From the NCBI GenBank assembly GCA_965247425.1, contig OZ252023.1, forward strand, positions 2,480,001 to 2,544,000: 64,000 nt of DNA, in the 5' to 3' direction. A program made the translations under genes and the position numbers. How positions within the stretch are numbered: the first letter of the stretch is position 1; every line of letters starts with the position of its first letter. Below the pieces are notes generated by a model that had not been told where the DNA came from, did not search any database, and saw only the letters and a program-made list of their open reading frames with translations. The DNA comes from CAZOZZ01 sp965247425. GTDB taxonomy: Bacteria > Acidobacteriota > Terriglobia > 20CM-2-55-15. Below are positions 1 through 9,036 of the stretch, in pieces.

Positions 1-110
1 CCCTGGCCGCGGCGGCCAAGGTGCTTCAATACGAAGATTTTGTTCTCGGCGGCTATTCGGGCAGCTTTGGAAAATTCTTTAAACAACGTTTGATGGCCCG
101 GTCCCGCTAG
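1..110 (+). CDS. C-terminal end of an unidentified protein (partial)
   Basis: An open frame enters from the left edge and stops at TAG 108-110, giving about 35 residues that end in FFKQRLMARSR. The piece is alanine-rich at its start and basic at its end. I do not recognise the family. It sits 27 bases upstream of the ABC transporter ATPase and could belong to the same transcript. That it is coding rests only on the open frame and the close spacing. Confidence 0.4.
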   Translation, partial: LAAAAKVLQYEDFVLGGYSGSFGKFFKQRLMARSR

Positions 111-137
111 GCGGGAGACGCCACGCACACAGATGCT

Positions 138-884
138 ATGAGCACACCAGTCCAGGTCGTCGATCTGCGAAAGACGTTTCACGATGAGGCCCGGGGAGAA
201 GTTCATGCGGTCGCCGGTATCGGATTCGAAGCCAGAGAAGGTGAGGTGTTCGGCCTCCTCGGTGCGAATGGCGCCGGGAAAACAACCACACTTCGAATGT
301 TGTCGACAATCATCCTTCCAACCTCGGGTACGGCATCCATAATGGGGCACGACGTCATGACCGAGGCGTCGGAAGTACGCCGCAATCTCGGGTTCTATTC
401 CGCGACGACCGCACTGTACCCGCGACTGACGGCGCGAGAAACGATCGAGTTCTTCGCCAGCGTCAACCACTACCCTTCCAGCAGGCTCAGTGAACGGGTC
501 GACTTCCTCGTCGAAAAATTCGGGCTGACCGAATACGCCAACGCCCGGGTCGAAAAGCTCTCGTCCGGTATGAAGCAGAAAGTTTCCATCGCGCGCACCC
601 TCGCCCATGATCCGCCCGTCTTGATATTTGATGAGCCCACGGTCGGTTTGGATGTTCTCAACGCGCTGGAGGTGCAGGAGGCGATCACCGAACTCAAGAA
701 CGAAGGCAAGACGATCCTGTTCTCGACACACATCATGAGCGAGGCCGAAAGGCTGTGCGATCGGATCGCGATCATCCACAGTGGTCGGATTCTTGCCTGC
801 GACACATTCGAACACCTGAGGGAAGCAACGGGCGAACATTACCTGGAAGACATATTCGTGAAGTACGTCAAAGGCCAGGCATGA
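138..884 (+). CDS. natA: ABC transporter ATP-binding protein, NatA type
   Basis: This 248-residue nucleotide-binding subunit drives the ABC-2 exporter encoded next to it. Walker A is GANGAGKTTT (about residues 42-51), the signature loop is LSSGMKQK, and Walker B is VLIFDEPT with the switch His in STHIMSE. The protein has a single ATPase domain of normal length for the NatA/drug-exporter group. The stop overlaps the permease start as ATGA (881-884), so the two are translationally coupled. The transported substrate cannot be read from the sequence; NatAB exports sodium in Bacillus, but homologues vary widely. Confidence 0.93.
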   Translation: MSTPVQVVDLRKTFHDEARGEVHAVAGIGFEAREGEVFGLLGANGAGKTTTLRMLSTIILPTSGTASIMGHDVMTEASEVRRNLGFYSATTALYPRLTARETIEFFASVNHYPSSRLSERVDFLVEKFGLTEYANARVEKLSSGMKQKVSIARTLAHDPPVLIFDEPTVGLDVLNALEVQEAITELKNEGKTILFSTHIMSEAERLCDRIAIIHSGRILACDTFEHLREATGEHYLEDIFVKYVKGQA

Positions 885-2935
885 ACTGGAAAACGGTCCG
901 TTTAATCTGGCGGCAGGAGATCCGGCTGTTGCTGAGGTCTCGCAGGACGATTGTCTTGTCGATCGTCCTGCCCATGCTGGTCATGCCGCTCATGCTCTTT
1001 GCCTCACGCTTCGCTGCCGACAGGCGCGACCGCCAGGTAGAGGAAACTCTATACAGGTACGCTATTACGGGGGACTGGAGCGCCGAAGCGCGAGCCTTGC
1101 TGGCTCGGGCCGAGGAAGGCCTTCTGAACGAACCCGAGTCTGACCTCACGGAATTCGAGCACGAGGAAATCCGTGTCGACAACGTCACCGAGAGTCTCAG
1201 GTCGCGAGAAATCCATTTCTATCTGAACGCAATGGGCAGTGCCGTAGCGGACCAGGAGTGGGCGGGACGGGACGAAGACCAGGACGAGGGTCCGTACCGA
1301 CTCGCCCGGCGCCTCGACGGCGTGCCCCTGGTCCAGGTGTATGTCGCCGGCAACCGGGCCACCGCTACAACCGGCGCACGCAGAATGCGCGAACTGCTCC
1401 AGTACGGACGGCGGTTGGGCGCGGAACAGATCTTCGCCGGCAGAGGGTTCCCCGTCAATTTCGAGAACGTGATGGGTATAGAGGATGTCAGTCTTGCGAC
1501 TGCGGCCAATACATCCGGACTGCTGCTGGGACGGTTTCTGACGGTTGTCCTGTTCATGCTCACGCTGACGGGCGGATCTGTGGTCGCAATGGACATCATT
1601 GCCGGAGAAAAAGAAAGGGGAACGCTCGAAACCCTGTTGACGACAGCCGCCGGCCGGACCGAAATCATCGCGGCCAAGCAATTGGTCATCATGGCGGTCG
1701 CCCTGGTGATCACTTTGATACAGGTCGCCAACCTGCTCGTCTACACCCGTTTTGAAATCATTCCGCTGCCGGACGATTTCGTATTCCAGTTGTCGCCGAC
1801 GGCCGCACTCGCAATGGTATTGCTGTATGTGCCCCTGGCCGTCCTGATCGCGGGCCTGCTACTGGCGCTTTCGGCCTACGCCAAATCCTACAAAGAGGCA
1901 CAACTCTACTTCTTTCCGGTCTACCTGGTAGGACTCATCCCGGCATTCGCGGGCGCGGTCCCAGGCATCCAACTGCGCTCGGCCATATCGGTCGTGCCCG
2001 TCGCGAACGTCAGCGTCGGGGCTCGGGAGGTTCTTTCCGGGAACGCGGACTGGCTCATGATCGTGGTGACGTTTGTCATCAATTCTCTGATCGCTCTGGC
2101 CCTCGTACGCCTTTCCACCAGTATGCTCGGGGACGAACGTTTGATCACCGCGTCTCAGGACCAGCACCCCGAACAGCTCACCGGACCCGCCGCTTTCCGC
2201 TCCCAGGTGGGGCGATGGTACCTGGTGATGTGGGCGCTGCTGTTCGCCATCGCCATCGGCGTGCCTCAACTATCCACGGTCCGGTCCCAGCTCCTGTTCA
2301 ACGAACTGGTCATCTTCCTGGGTGGCTCGCTGTTGATGGTACGCATCTACGGCCTGGACATCCGAAAGGCGCTGGCACTGCGACCCATCCAGTTCAAGCT
2401 CTGGCCCGTCATTCTCCTGATGATCCCCACGCTCTCGCTCAACGCGATCTCGATGTTCAAGTTTGCGAACACGATCTTTCCGGTCCCACGATCCTACCTG
2501 GAACAATTCAGCGAGTCGCTCTCAATGGATGCGTTGCCGACATGGCAAGTCTTCGTACTGATCGCGGTCCTTCCCGGAATTTGTGAAGAGATCGGCTTTC
2601 GTGGAACGCTCTTGTATGGTCTACGTCGAAAACTCCGCCCGCTCCCCCTCGCTCTGGTGGTCGGGCTCATCTTCGGCCTCTTCCATTTCAGCCTGTTTCG
2701 AATCGTGCCCACCGCCGTCCTGGGAATCGTCATCACGGGAGTGGCCTTGTTGACAGGGTCCATCTTTCCCGGGATCGTGCTGCATATGGGCAACAACGCC
2801 TTCGCCATCTGGTCCGGCAATGCCGGATTTCCACTCGACGATCTGGGAACCCCGATCTACGTGGGTGCAGCCGTCACGATGGCGTTTTTGCTGTGGATTG
2901 TGTACAGGAACAGAACGCCCTATCCGGCGGAATAG
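881..2935 (+). CDS. natB: ABC-2 permease fused to CPBP (CAAX-type) intramembrane protease domain
   Basis: The protein has 684 residues when started at the ATG that overlaps the natA stop; the frame is open further upstream, but that part lies inside natA. The first ~400 residues are an ABC-2 permease of the NatB type, with a first membrane helix near residues 25-45, a large extracytoplasmic loop and a helix cluster including the IIAGEKERGTLETLL segment. The C-terminal ~230 residues form a second membrane domain with CEEIGFRG and FGLFHFS, the Glu-Glu...Arg and His motifs of CPBP (Rce1/abortive-infection) proteases. Such fusions are known in Acidobacteriota and Planctomycetes. The role of the protease half in export is not established. 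Confidence 0.9.
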   Translation: MNWKTVRLIWRQEIRLLLRSRRTIVLSIVLPMLVMPLMLFASRFAADRRDRQVEETLYRYAITGDWSAEARALLARAEEGLLNEPESDLTEFEHEEIRVDNVTESLRSREIHFYLNAMGSAVADQEWAGRDEDQDEGPYRLARRLDGVPLVQVYVAGNRATATTGARRMRELLQYGRRLGAEQIFAGRGFPVNFENVMGIEDVSLATAANTSGLLLGRFLTVVLFMLTLTGGSVVAMDIIAGEKERGTLETLLTTAAGRTEIIAAKQLVIMAVALVITLIQVANLLVYTRFEIIPLPDDFVFQLSPTAALAMVLLYVPLAVLIAGLLLALSAYAKSYKEAQLYFFPVYLVGLIPAFAGAVPGIQLRSAISVVPVANVSVGAREVLSGNADWLMIVVTFVINSLIALALVRLSTSMLGDERLITASQDQHPEQLTGPAAFRSQVGRWYLVMWALLFAIAIGVPQLSTVRSQLLFNELVIFLGGSLLMVRIYGLDIRKALALRPIQFKLWPVILLMIPTLSLNAISMFKFANTIFPVPRSYLEQFSESLSMDALPTWQVFVLIAVLPGICEEIGFRGTLLYGLRRKLRPLPLALVVGLIFGLFHFSLFRIVPTAVLGIVITGVALLTGSIFPGIVLHMGNNAFAIWSGNAGFPLDDLGTPIYVGAAVTMAFLLWIVYRNRTPYPAE

Positions 2936-2960
2936 TGGGGGAAGAAGGCTATGGGGAAGT

Positions 2961-2988
2961 GGTCAGTGGCCAGTGGTCAGTGGTCAGT
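2961..2988. repeat. Heptamer tandem repeat GGTCAGT x4
   Basis: Four consecutive 7-base units read GGTCAGT, GGCCAGT, GGTCAGT, GGTCAGT, just downstream of the NatB stop. The rest of the interval up to 3200, the shared 3' flank of natB and the convergent aminotransferase, shows no gene. Confidence 0.8.
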
Positions 2989-3200
2989 TGAGGAGAGACA
3001 GGGTTCAGTCTGGCTGACCACCAATCCTCAGTCCGGTAGGCCGTATGCCTCGGAGTGAGGGAAGGAGTAAGACGAGTCTCGCGCTCCTTCACAATATCCA
3101 CCATACAAATCGTTTGAAAGTGATATCACCCCGACAGGCCGGGTGCGAACACAATCAGACGTTGCGACTTTGCGGTTTTGCGTTGAAAATCCCTTCTTTA

Positions 3201-4358
3201 CTAACCGACCTCACGTAGATATTGGGCAAACAATTCCAGCGCCGGATCAAGGACCTCATCGGAAACCGCAAACGACAACCGCATATATCCCTCGCCATCC
3301 GGTCCAAACGCCGAGCCGGGGGCCACGCCGACTCTTCGTTCTTCGAGCAGACGGCGGGCGAACTTCATGGAATCCCGGAGTCCTTCGATCTGGGGGAAGG
3401 CATAGAACGCACCCGCGGGATCGGGCAGCGTAAGCCCCGGTATCGACCTGAGCGCATCGACCACCTTCTGTCTCCGCCTCGTGTATTCGGACCGAATCTG
3501 CTCGATGTAGGGCTCGCCGTTGCGGAGGGCCGCAATGCCGGCCTGTTGAACCATCGAAGGCGGCGATGAAATGATGAACTCCTCGACTTTCGTCATCAAC
3601 GCGATCAGTTTTTCGTCTCCGAGCGCGTAGCCCAGGCGCCAGCCCGTCATGTTGTAGGTCTTCGAAAAGCTGTTGACGACGAGCAGGTGCTCGCGATCGG
3701 TCGCCACCCGCGCAAAGGAAGGGGCGACCGGACCATCAAAAACGATTCGCTCGTAGACTTCGTCGCTCAAGATAACGAAATCGTGTTCGACGGCCAACTG
3801 CCACAACGCTTCCTGTTCTGCCCTGGAAATGACCCACCCGGTTGGATTCGAAGGGCTGTTGACGACGAGCATCCGGGTACGGTCATCGATCGAGGCCCGG
3901 ATGTGATCCAGGTCGAGAACGAAACGATCTTTTTCCCTCAGGAGGGGAACCCGGCGAACCTCCCCTCCAAACACAGTCACGGTCGAGGCAAAAACCGAGA
4001 AGGCGGGGGAGATGATGAGAACATTGTCACCCGGGTTCACACAGGAGCGAACAGCAAGAAAAATCGCCATCCCTGCTCCGACCGTGCAGACGACCTCAGA
4101 TGGCCGGTATCGGACATCGTGAAGGTCGGCAACCTTCGAGACAATAGCTTCCCGCAGCTCTGGGTAACCTGCGGTCGGCGTATAGAAGGTGTGGCCCCGA
4201 CGCGTGGCCTCATAGGCGGCCCGACAGATAAATTCCGGTGTTGGCGAATCCGATTCGCCATAGTAGAGCCGGTAGGGGTCCCGAACCTGATCGGCAGCCA
4301 TGGCGATCTCGATCAACGGGGACGCTTCGGCATTTAATGCATCGACGGAGAACTTCAT
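3201..4358 (-). CDS. Class I/II PLP-dependent aminotransferase
   Basis: A 385-residue fold-type I aminotransferase of the AspC family. The PLP lysine lies in SFSKTYNMTGWRLGY, the Asn-Pro motif in NSPSNPTG, and the carboxylate-binding Arg in YMRLSFA near the C-terminus. The ATG at 4358 is chosen because the family N-terminus begins there and everything upstream is a repeat element whose edge is 5 bases away. The ribosome site is therefore supplied by repeat sequence and is weak. The amino-acid substrate is not determined; aspartate, aromatic or alanine types share these motifs. Confidence 0.9.
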   Translation of the reverse strand: MKFSVDALNAEASPLIEIAMAADQVRDPYRLYYGESDSPTPEFICRAAYEATRRGHTFYTPTAGYPELREAIVSKVADLHDVRYRPSEVVCTVGAGMAIFLAVRSCVNPGDNVLIISPAFSVFASTVTVFGGEVRRVPLLREKDRFVLDLDHIRASIDDRTRMLVVNSPSNPTGWVISRAEQEALWQLAVEHDFVILSDEVYERIVFDGPVAPSFARVATDREHLLVVNSFSKTYNMTGWRLGYALGDEKLIALMTKVEEFIISSPPSMVQQAGIAALRNGEPYIEQIRSEYTRRRQKVVDALRSIPGLTLPDPAGAFYAFPQIEGLRDSMKFARRLLEERRVGVAPGSAFGPDGEGYMRLSFAVSDEVLDPALELFAQYLREVG

Positions 4359-4363
4359 AGGCA

Positions 4364-4646
4364 AGCAGCCTGTGGCGGAACTCTCGAGGGCCGCGTTACG
4401 AACGGCATGGGGACAGATGCAAGGTGCAGGGACGACGTCGATGCTCCCCATCGGGCAATGTCCGGAGAGAGTGCCAACGCCGCAGCTGTCCCCATGCCGG
4501 CGTAACCCGAAGGGCGCAGGGGTCTTCGGGCCTCAGGCTTTGTCGTTCGTCGGTCATGATGACAAGGCATCGCTCCGCTCCTCTCTTCGCGCCTGAGACC
4601 CGAATACCCCTGCGCGCGACCCTCGAGAGTTCCGCCACAAGCTGCT
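4364..4646. repeat. Palindromic dispersed repeat, family A copy 1 (~283 bp)
   Basis: The ends are inverted copies: TGTGGCGGAACTCTCGAGGG on the left, CCCTCGAGAGTTCCGCCACA on the right, flanked by AGCAGCC and AGCTGCT. An inner stem (GGGGACAG with CTGTCCCC) is nested inside. A second copy lies inverted at 18352-18622 with an alternative but still complementary outer stem. No protein is encoded consistently in both. It looks like a non-autonomous mobile palindrome or a structured RNA gene. Confidence 0.8.
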
Positions 4647-4733
4647 AGATTCCCGGTATAATGACATGTTTTGGCGGTGGCACGTTCCTCGAATCCAGAT
4701 CGAAACAGACCACTGCCAGGAGGTTTTCGATTC

Positions 4734-5327
4734 ATGCTCGTGTTAGGACGAAACGAGATCAACCGGGTGCGCTGGGGCAGCATCCTCACCCTGATCCTGT
4801 CGACTGCGGTTCTGGTCGGCATCGGATTGAGGTTCTCCTCGGGCACCGACGCCATACAGGCCCTGCTCATCGGACTGGCTGTAGCAGCCCTAGCGGCCTT
4901 CCTGCTCTCGGCGTTCCAGATCTGGTCTCACCAGGCCAGAAGCCAGGTCGTCATCTTTCATCAGGGTGAAGATATGGTCATCGCCGCCAACCATCTCCAC
5001 GAGGGTTTCAAGCTGCGGTTCTTCCGGGATATTTTGAACGACCACCTGATCGCTTTCAGCGATGAGGACCGCATCAAGTGGAGCGTCCTGACCAAGGAAG
5101 GCTTCCATCCGGTGTTGAATGTCCGGAATGCACGCAAGACATTGATTCTGCCTATCTGCTTCATGATCTTCGACGACGTCTTCGTCTTCGACCACACCCA
5201 GAGGTGGGACCACTACGATTGCGCGAACACCTCCAACCCCACCTTCGCGGAACGCGGGGTCAGCCCTTTCAAGGACGACAACGTGATCCCGGTGAGTAAA
5301 GAGGAAGCTGTCGGGACGTCCGGTTAG
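4734..5327 (+). CDS. Hypothetical protein with two N-terminal membrane helices
   Basis: A 197-residue protein of unknown family. The ATG at 4734 is preferred over an upstream in-frame start because AGGAGG at 4718-4723 stands 10 bases before it. Residues ~13-32 and ~40-60 are hydrophobic helices separated by a short loop; the remaining ~135 residues are soluble and mixed in charge, with phenylalanine-rich stretches such as CFMIFDDVFVFDHTQRW. The gene stands alone between the family A repeat and a pseudogene stretch. The soluble part is probably cytoplasmic, but no function can be assigned. Confidence 0.7.
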   Translation: MLVLGRNEINRVRWGSILTLILSTAVLVGIGLRFSSGTDAIQALLIGLAVAALAAFLLSAFQIWSHQARSQVVIFHQGEDMVIAANHLHEGFKLRFFRDILNDHLIAFSDEDRIKWSVLTKEGFHPVLNVRNARKTLILPICFMIFDDVFVFDHTQRWDHYDCANTSNPTFAERGVSPFKDDNVIPVSKEEAVGTSG

Positions 5328-5447
5328 GAGCGGATGTTCCCTCCCCGCGTGAACTTCGCGTCTGTGAATCCACCTAGCACTAGACTTCCGAGCACATGTT
5401 GTAGATACTTTCACTCTTGTCCAAATTAGTTCTTAGGAATTGAGTAG

Positions 5448-5600
5448 GTTGACCCCGGCCTCGTAAGATTGGTTTTACGAACGCGAGAAATCAATCCGTC
5501 GATCCCAGGTTTCCGTGCCCCGTCAGGGCAGATCATTGTTTCCACCGCTGTGGTGTCGATCGGGTGGATCCTGAGTATCAATCTCGCCGGGGATTTCTCT
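5448..5600 (+). pseudogene. Possible C-terminal fragment of an APC-type amino-acid permease
   Basis: An open stretch reads VLRTREINPSIPGFRAPSG, followed by a hydrophobic segment ending SIGWILSI. That is reminiscent of the last cytoplasmic loop (charged residues, then P-F/GFR-x-P) and following helix of amino-acid permeases. It lacks a plausible start, and its frame runs on antisense to the kinase fragment next to it. The match is short and made by eye, so this is a weak call. The rest of 5328-5649 shows nothing recognisable. Confidence 0.22.
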
Positions 5601-5649
5601 GCGCCCCCTGAACACATGCTGGACTACGTCCGGCCAGTCTCGGATCTAC

Positions 5650-6298
5650 GTCCTCGCCGACCAGGCTTCGGACCATCTTGTCCATGTCGTCCAGAACATT
5701 GTTCAGGTTCACGACTCTCGGTTCCACCGACTGTTTGCGTCCGAAAGCGAGCAGGCCGCGTGTCAGCTGCGCGGCACGTTCGGCGGCCCGGCCGATCGCC
5801 TGGACTCGGGGGAGCGATGGATGGTTGCTCGACATCCCTTCCCTCAGCAGAGCGCTGTAGCCAGTCACGATTGTCAGCAGATTGTTGAAGTCGTGCGCGA
5901 TGCCGCCGGCGAGCCTTCCGACCGCCTCCATTTTCTGTGCTTCCTGGAACTGCCGTTCCAACAACTTCTGTTCGGTGATATCGCGCAAGATTGCTGCGAT
6001 CCCCGTGATCTCGCCATACTTGTTACGAACAGGAGAGAACGATGACGAAACGTCGATGCGCCGTCCGTCTTTTCGGATACGGACGGACTCTGGCAACGTG
6101 ACGCGCTCGCCCCAACGGATTCGCTCACCGACGTCGTTTCGTTGATTCCGAAACTCCTCCGGGATCAACTCCAACGAGGGGTGTCCGAGGATCTCGGATT
6201 CCCCGTAACCGAAGATCCTTTCGGCTCCCTTGCTCCAACTCGTGATGGTCCCGTCGAGGTCGGCATTGATGATGGCATCTTCAGAAGCGTCGATCAGT
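5650..6298 (-). pseudogene. PAS-histidine kinase fragment, partial duplicate of the kinase at 37-39.8 kb
   Basis: The segment is nearly identical to 37858-38509 within the large hybrid kinase. It covers the fourth PAS domain (IDASEDAIINADLDGTITSW), the linker and the H-box (LAGGIAHDFNNLLTIVTGY), and stops before the ATPase domain. Homology begins and ends abruptly, and the flanking translated sequence is unrelated, so the piece lacks a start region, an ATP-binding domain and a receiver. It can autophosphorylate neither alone nor in cis. Most differences from the parent are scattered substitutions, which suggests an older duplication than that of the receiver modules nearby. Confidence 0.85.
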
Positions 6299-6544
6299 CT
6301 TGGACGCCTGATGTTCGGATGCAAGGTCCGGACGGCCAACATGGCGACTTCCTTGGCTGGAGACTTCTGAATACAATCGAAGTGTCTGATGATCGTCGAT
6401 AGTGAACTTCTGCTGTGCGACCTCCTCAGGGTTAACCTTCGAATCTGAGGATTGCCAGGTCTGGATCTCGGGCACCATGGACGCCCTCCCCTCGAGGCGT
6501 TGGGATCACGTCCTGGTCGTCGACGAAGTGGATGTTCGCCGCAC

Positions 6545-6706
6545 GCTCGGTTGGGCACGACGGAAGGCGCTGCGAAGGTGGCCGTTCATCGAATGCGCAA
6601 GCGGTTTGTCCTGCTCCTGCGCGAGGAAGTGGCCAACACGGTGGAAAGCGAAGATGCGGTGGTTGACGAGATTCGATATCTCATCGAGCCCTCGCCTCCT
6701 GAACCC
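6545..6706 (+). pseudogene. C-terminal relic of an ECF RNA polymerase sigma factor
   Basis: The frame reads LGTTEGAAKVAVHRMRKRF followed by LLREEVANTVESEDAVVDEI. This is the region-4 recognition helix and tail typical of the ECF sigma factors found in Acidobacteriota and Planctomycetes. Region 2 and most of region 4 are missing upstream, where the frame has no sigma-like sequence. No intact start is present. It is directly followed by a relic that looks like the start of a Ser/Thr kinase, the usual partner of this sigma group. Confidence 0.6.
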
Positions 6707-6747
6707 AACCGGATATTTCTCCGAAGAGAATCGGGCTGCTGTAACCT

Positions 6748-6816
6748 TTGACGCCAACACTGTCGGATGCAGCCACTGAAGATCTGTGTCCCCGGTGTTT
6801 GTTGAACCTGGCCTGG
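6748..6816 (+). pseudogene. N-terminal relic of a Ser/Thr protein kinase (CPRCLL motif)
   Basis: The frame encodes TEDLCPRCLLNLAW, a Cys-x-x-Cys segment that opens many Hanks-type kinases encoded immediately after ECF sigma factors. No kinase domain follows: the sequence up to 6906 is unrelated in all frames I could read. With the sigma relic 40 bases upstream it forms the two broken ends of a former sigma/kinase pair. The match is short, so confidence is limited. Between 6299 and 6544 I see nothing else. Confidence 0.4.
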
Positions 6817-6906
6817 AGGATCCTACCCAGAAAGAAGTTCCGGACTCCACCGAAGACACGATCGACTCCCCCTGACGACCGATTCGATCCGAAGACGGGA
6901 GCCGGG

Positions 6907-9036
6907 TCAGGCGGCGGACTCCCCGGAAGCCCATCGGGTGCTGCCCGTGATCAGATCGGTTACTCGTGTCCGGTCCACTGGGCGTGAGAACAGGTACCCC
7001 TGCCCGAGGTCGCACCCCAGCTCGCACAACAACCGAAGCTGTTCGTCCGATTCGATCCCTTCCGCGGTTACGCTCAGACCGAGATTCTGGGCGAGCAGGA
7101 TGATGGTGCGTACGATTTCCAACCTCTCCAGGTCCGACTCTATCCGACTGATGAAAGACCTGTCGATCTTGAGCTCGTCCAGTGGAAAGCCATGAAGCAA
7201 TGTCAGCGACGAGTGTCCGGTCCCGAAATCGTCGATCACGACACGGATGCCCATCGAGCGGAATTCTTCGAGTATCTTCTTCGTCTCTTCGGGGTTCGAC
7301 ATTACGAGACTCTCGGTGACTTCGAGTTTCAGGCACGATGGATCGAACTGCTGATCGAAATACGCGCAGTAGGAGCCCGCCCGCTCGATCGCCTTCTGGA
7401 CGTCTTCGACAATGCCAGGCTGCAGCTGCTGCCTGGAGAGATTGACCGAGACGGAAAGAGGCTTGTCGGGCGCGGGAAGCTGCTGCCAGACGGCCAACTC
7501 GCTGCAGGCCTCTTCCAGCACCCGGAATCCAATCGGAACGATGAGCCCGGTTTCTTCCGCCACCGGGATGAACTCATCGGGTGGAACCAGGCCCTGCGAG
7601 GGATGTTGCCATCGTATGAGGGACTCGAAGCCTCGGATCCTGCCCGAGGCCAGGTCGACGATCGGTTGATACCAGTTTTCGAATTCGCGCCGCTCGACCG
7701 CGTGCCGCAGGTCCGTTTCGATTTGCAGCCGCTTGACGACTGCGGTCCGCATTTCGGAATCGAAGACCTGGATTCGCTCCCCGCCCAGAGCTTTCGCGTG
7801 GTTGCGGGCTGTGGCTGCATCGCGCAACAGGTCCTCGGGCGATTCGTCGCCGGTACCGAATGAAACGCCCACGTACGCGTCGAGGAAGACCTCGTGACCG
7901 CAGACTTGGAAGGCAACCTTCAGTGTTTCAAGCACACGGTCTGCCACCCGGAGTGCGTCCCTGGGGTGCCCGATCCCGTCCAGGAGCAGGGTAAACTCTT
8001 CCCCGCCGTGTCGTGCGAGAGAGTGGCGCTCAGTGAACCGAGATACGGTGTCCGTGTTTCTCAGCTTCTCTTCCAAACGGCGGACGAAGGCGATCAGCAA
8101 CTGGTCGGCGACTGCCTGCCCCAGGCTGTCGCCGACGAGCTTGAAACGATCCAGCGTCACGAGCAGCACACCGAAGAGACTTCCATCGCTCCGCTTCGCC
8201 CGCTCGACCGACCCGGTCAGCCGATCCAGGAACAAGGTCCTGTTGGGAATGCCCGTCAAGGCGTCCGTCATCTTTCCCGGAGTGATGTCGGACTGTGAGC
8301 CCGCCATTCGGTGCGGTTTGCCCCCGGCATCGCGCACGAGGAGACCCCGAGTGAGCACCCAGCGATAGCTGCCGTCGCGGTGTAACATGCGGTGCTCGTT
8401 TTCGAAGTACGTGTTGGCGTCGGTGATGTGCACTTCGAGATCCGCCTCGACTCGGGATCGGTCCTCCGGATGGATTCGATCCAGCCATTCCGCCGGCGTC
8501 GAACCGATTTCGTCTTCCGCGTGCCCGAGCATGGTCTTCCAGCGGTCCGAAAAATAGACGGTGTCGGTCTTCAGGTCCCAGTCCCATATTCCGTCCCGTG
8601 AACCAGCGGCTGCGCGGGCGTAGCGCTCTTCGCTCTCCTGCCGGGACTGCTCCAGCTTCTTGACTGTGAGCTGATTGCGAATACGAGCCAGGGCGACCGC
8701 CAGGTCGACCGGTTTGGTGATGTAATCGTTGGCCCCCAGGTCGAGACCCTGAACCACGTCCTTGCTGTCGCTCCGTCCCGTAACGAGTATGACGGGAAGC
8801 TCGACCGCGGAATACCGCTCCCGAAGCCGGCTCAGGACGGTCAGTCCGCTCATTACCGGCATTTCCACGTCGAGCAGCACGAGGTCGAACGGATTCGACT
8901 CGACGAGGTTGCAGGCCTCCGCACCATCGGTCGCGGTCGTCGTCTGGTAACCCCGCCGGCGCAGACGACGGGCCAGCATGTCCCGGTTCATCTCATCGTC
9001 GTCGACGATCAGGAGTCTTTCGGAGTGATCGCTCAT
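6907..9036 (-). CDS. Response regulator with PAS, GGDEF and EAL domains
   Basis: A 709-residue protein for cyclic di-GMP turnover. Domains in order: receiver (1-120, DDDEMNRD acid pocket, phospho-Asp in LVLLDVEMP), PAS (~140-265), GGDEF (~275-435, active-site motif GGEEF) and EAL (~445-700). EAL residues are largely kept: ESL in place of EAL, SVNLS, LEVTES, IDDFGTG and LKIDRSF. Both synthesis and hydrolysis therefore look possible. ATG 9036 overlaps the upstream receiver gene as ATGA; longer frames are antisense artefacts of that gene. The receiver is almost identical to the one at 12079, but the output domains differ completely. Confidence 0.93.
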   Translation of the reverse strand: MSDHSERLLIVDDDEMNRDMLARRLRRRGYQTTTATDGAEACNLVESNPFDLVLLDVEMPVMSGLTVLSRLRERYSAVELPVILVTGRSDSKDVVQGLDLGANDYITKPVDLAVALARIRNQLTVKKLEQSRQESEERYARAAAGSRDGIWDWDLKTDTVYFSDRWKTMLGHAEDEIGSTPAEWLDRIHPEDRSRVEADLEVHITDANTYFENEHRMLHRDGSYRWVLTRGLLVRDAGGKPHRMAGSQSDITPGKMTDALTGIPNRTLFLDRLTGSVERAKRSDGSLFGVLLVTLDRFKLVGDSLGQAVADQLLIAFVRRLEEKLRNTDTVSRFTERHSLARHGGEEFTLLLDGIGHPRDALRVADRVLETLKVAFQVCGHEVFLDAYVGVSFGTGDESPEDLLRDAATARNHAKALGGERIQVFDSEMRTAVVKRLQIETDLRHAVERREFENWYQPIVDLASGRIRGFESLIRWQHPSQGLVPPDEFIPVAEETGLIVPIGFRVLEEACSELAVWQQLPAPDKPLSVSVNLSRQQLQPGIVEDVQKAIERAGSYCAYFDQQFDPSCLKLEVTESLVMSNPEETKKILEEFRSMGIRVVIDDFGTGHSSLTLLHGFPLDELKIDRSFISRIESDLERLEIVRTIILLAQNLGLSVTAEGIESDEQLRLLCELGCDLGQGYLFSRPVDRTRVTDLITGSTRWASGESAA

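Noticed and set aside
2961..2988. CRISPR array
   Set aside because: Units are 7 bases with no spacers; likewise at 46083. No CRISPR repeat-spacer pattern exists in the window.
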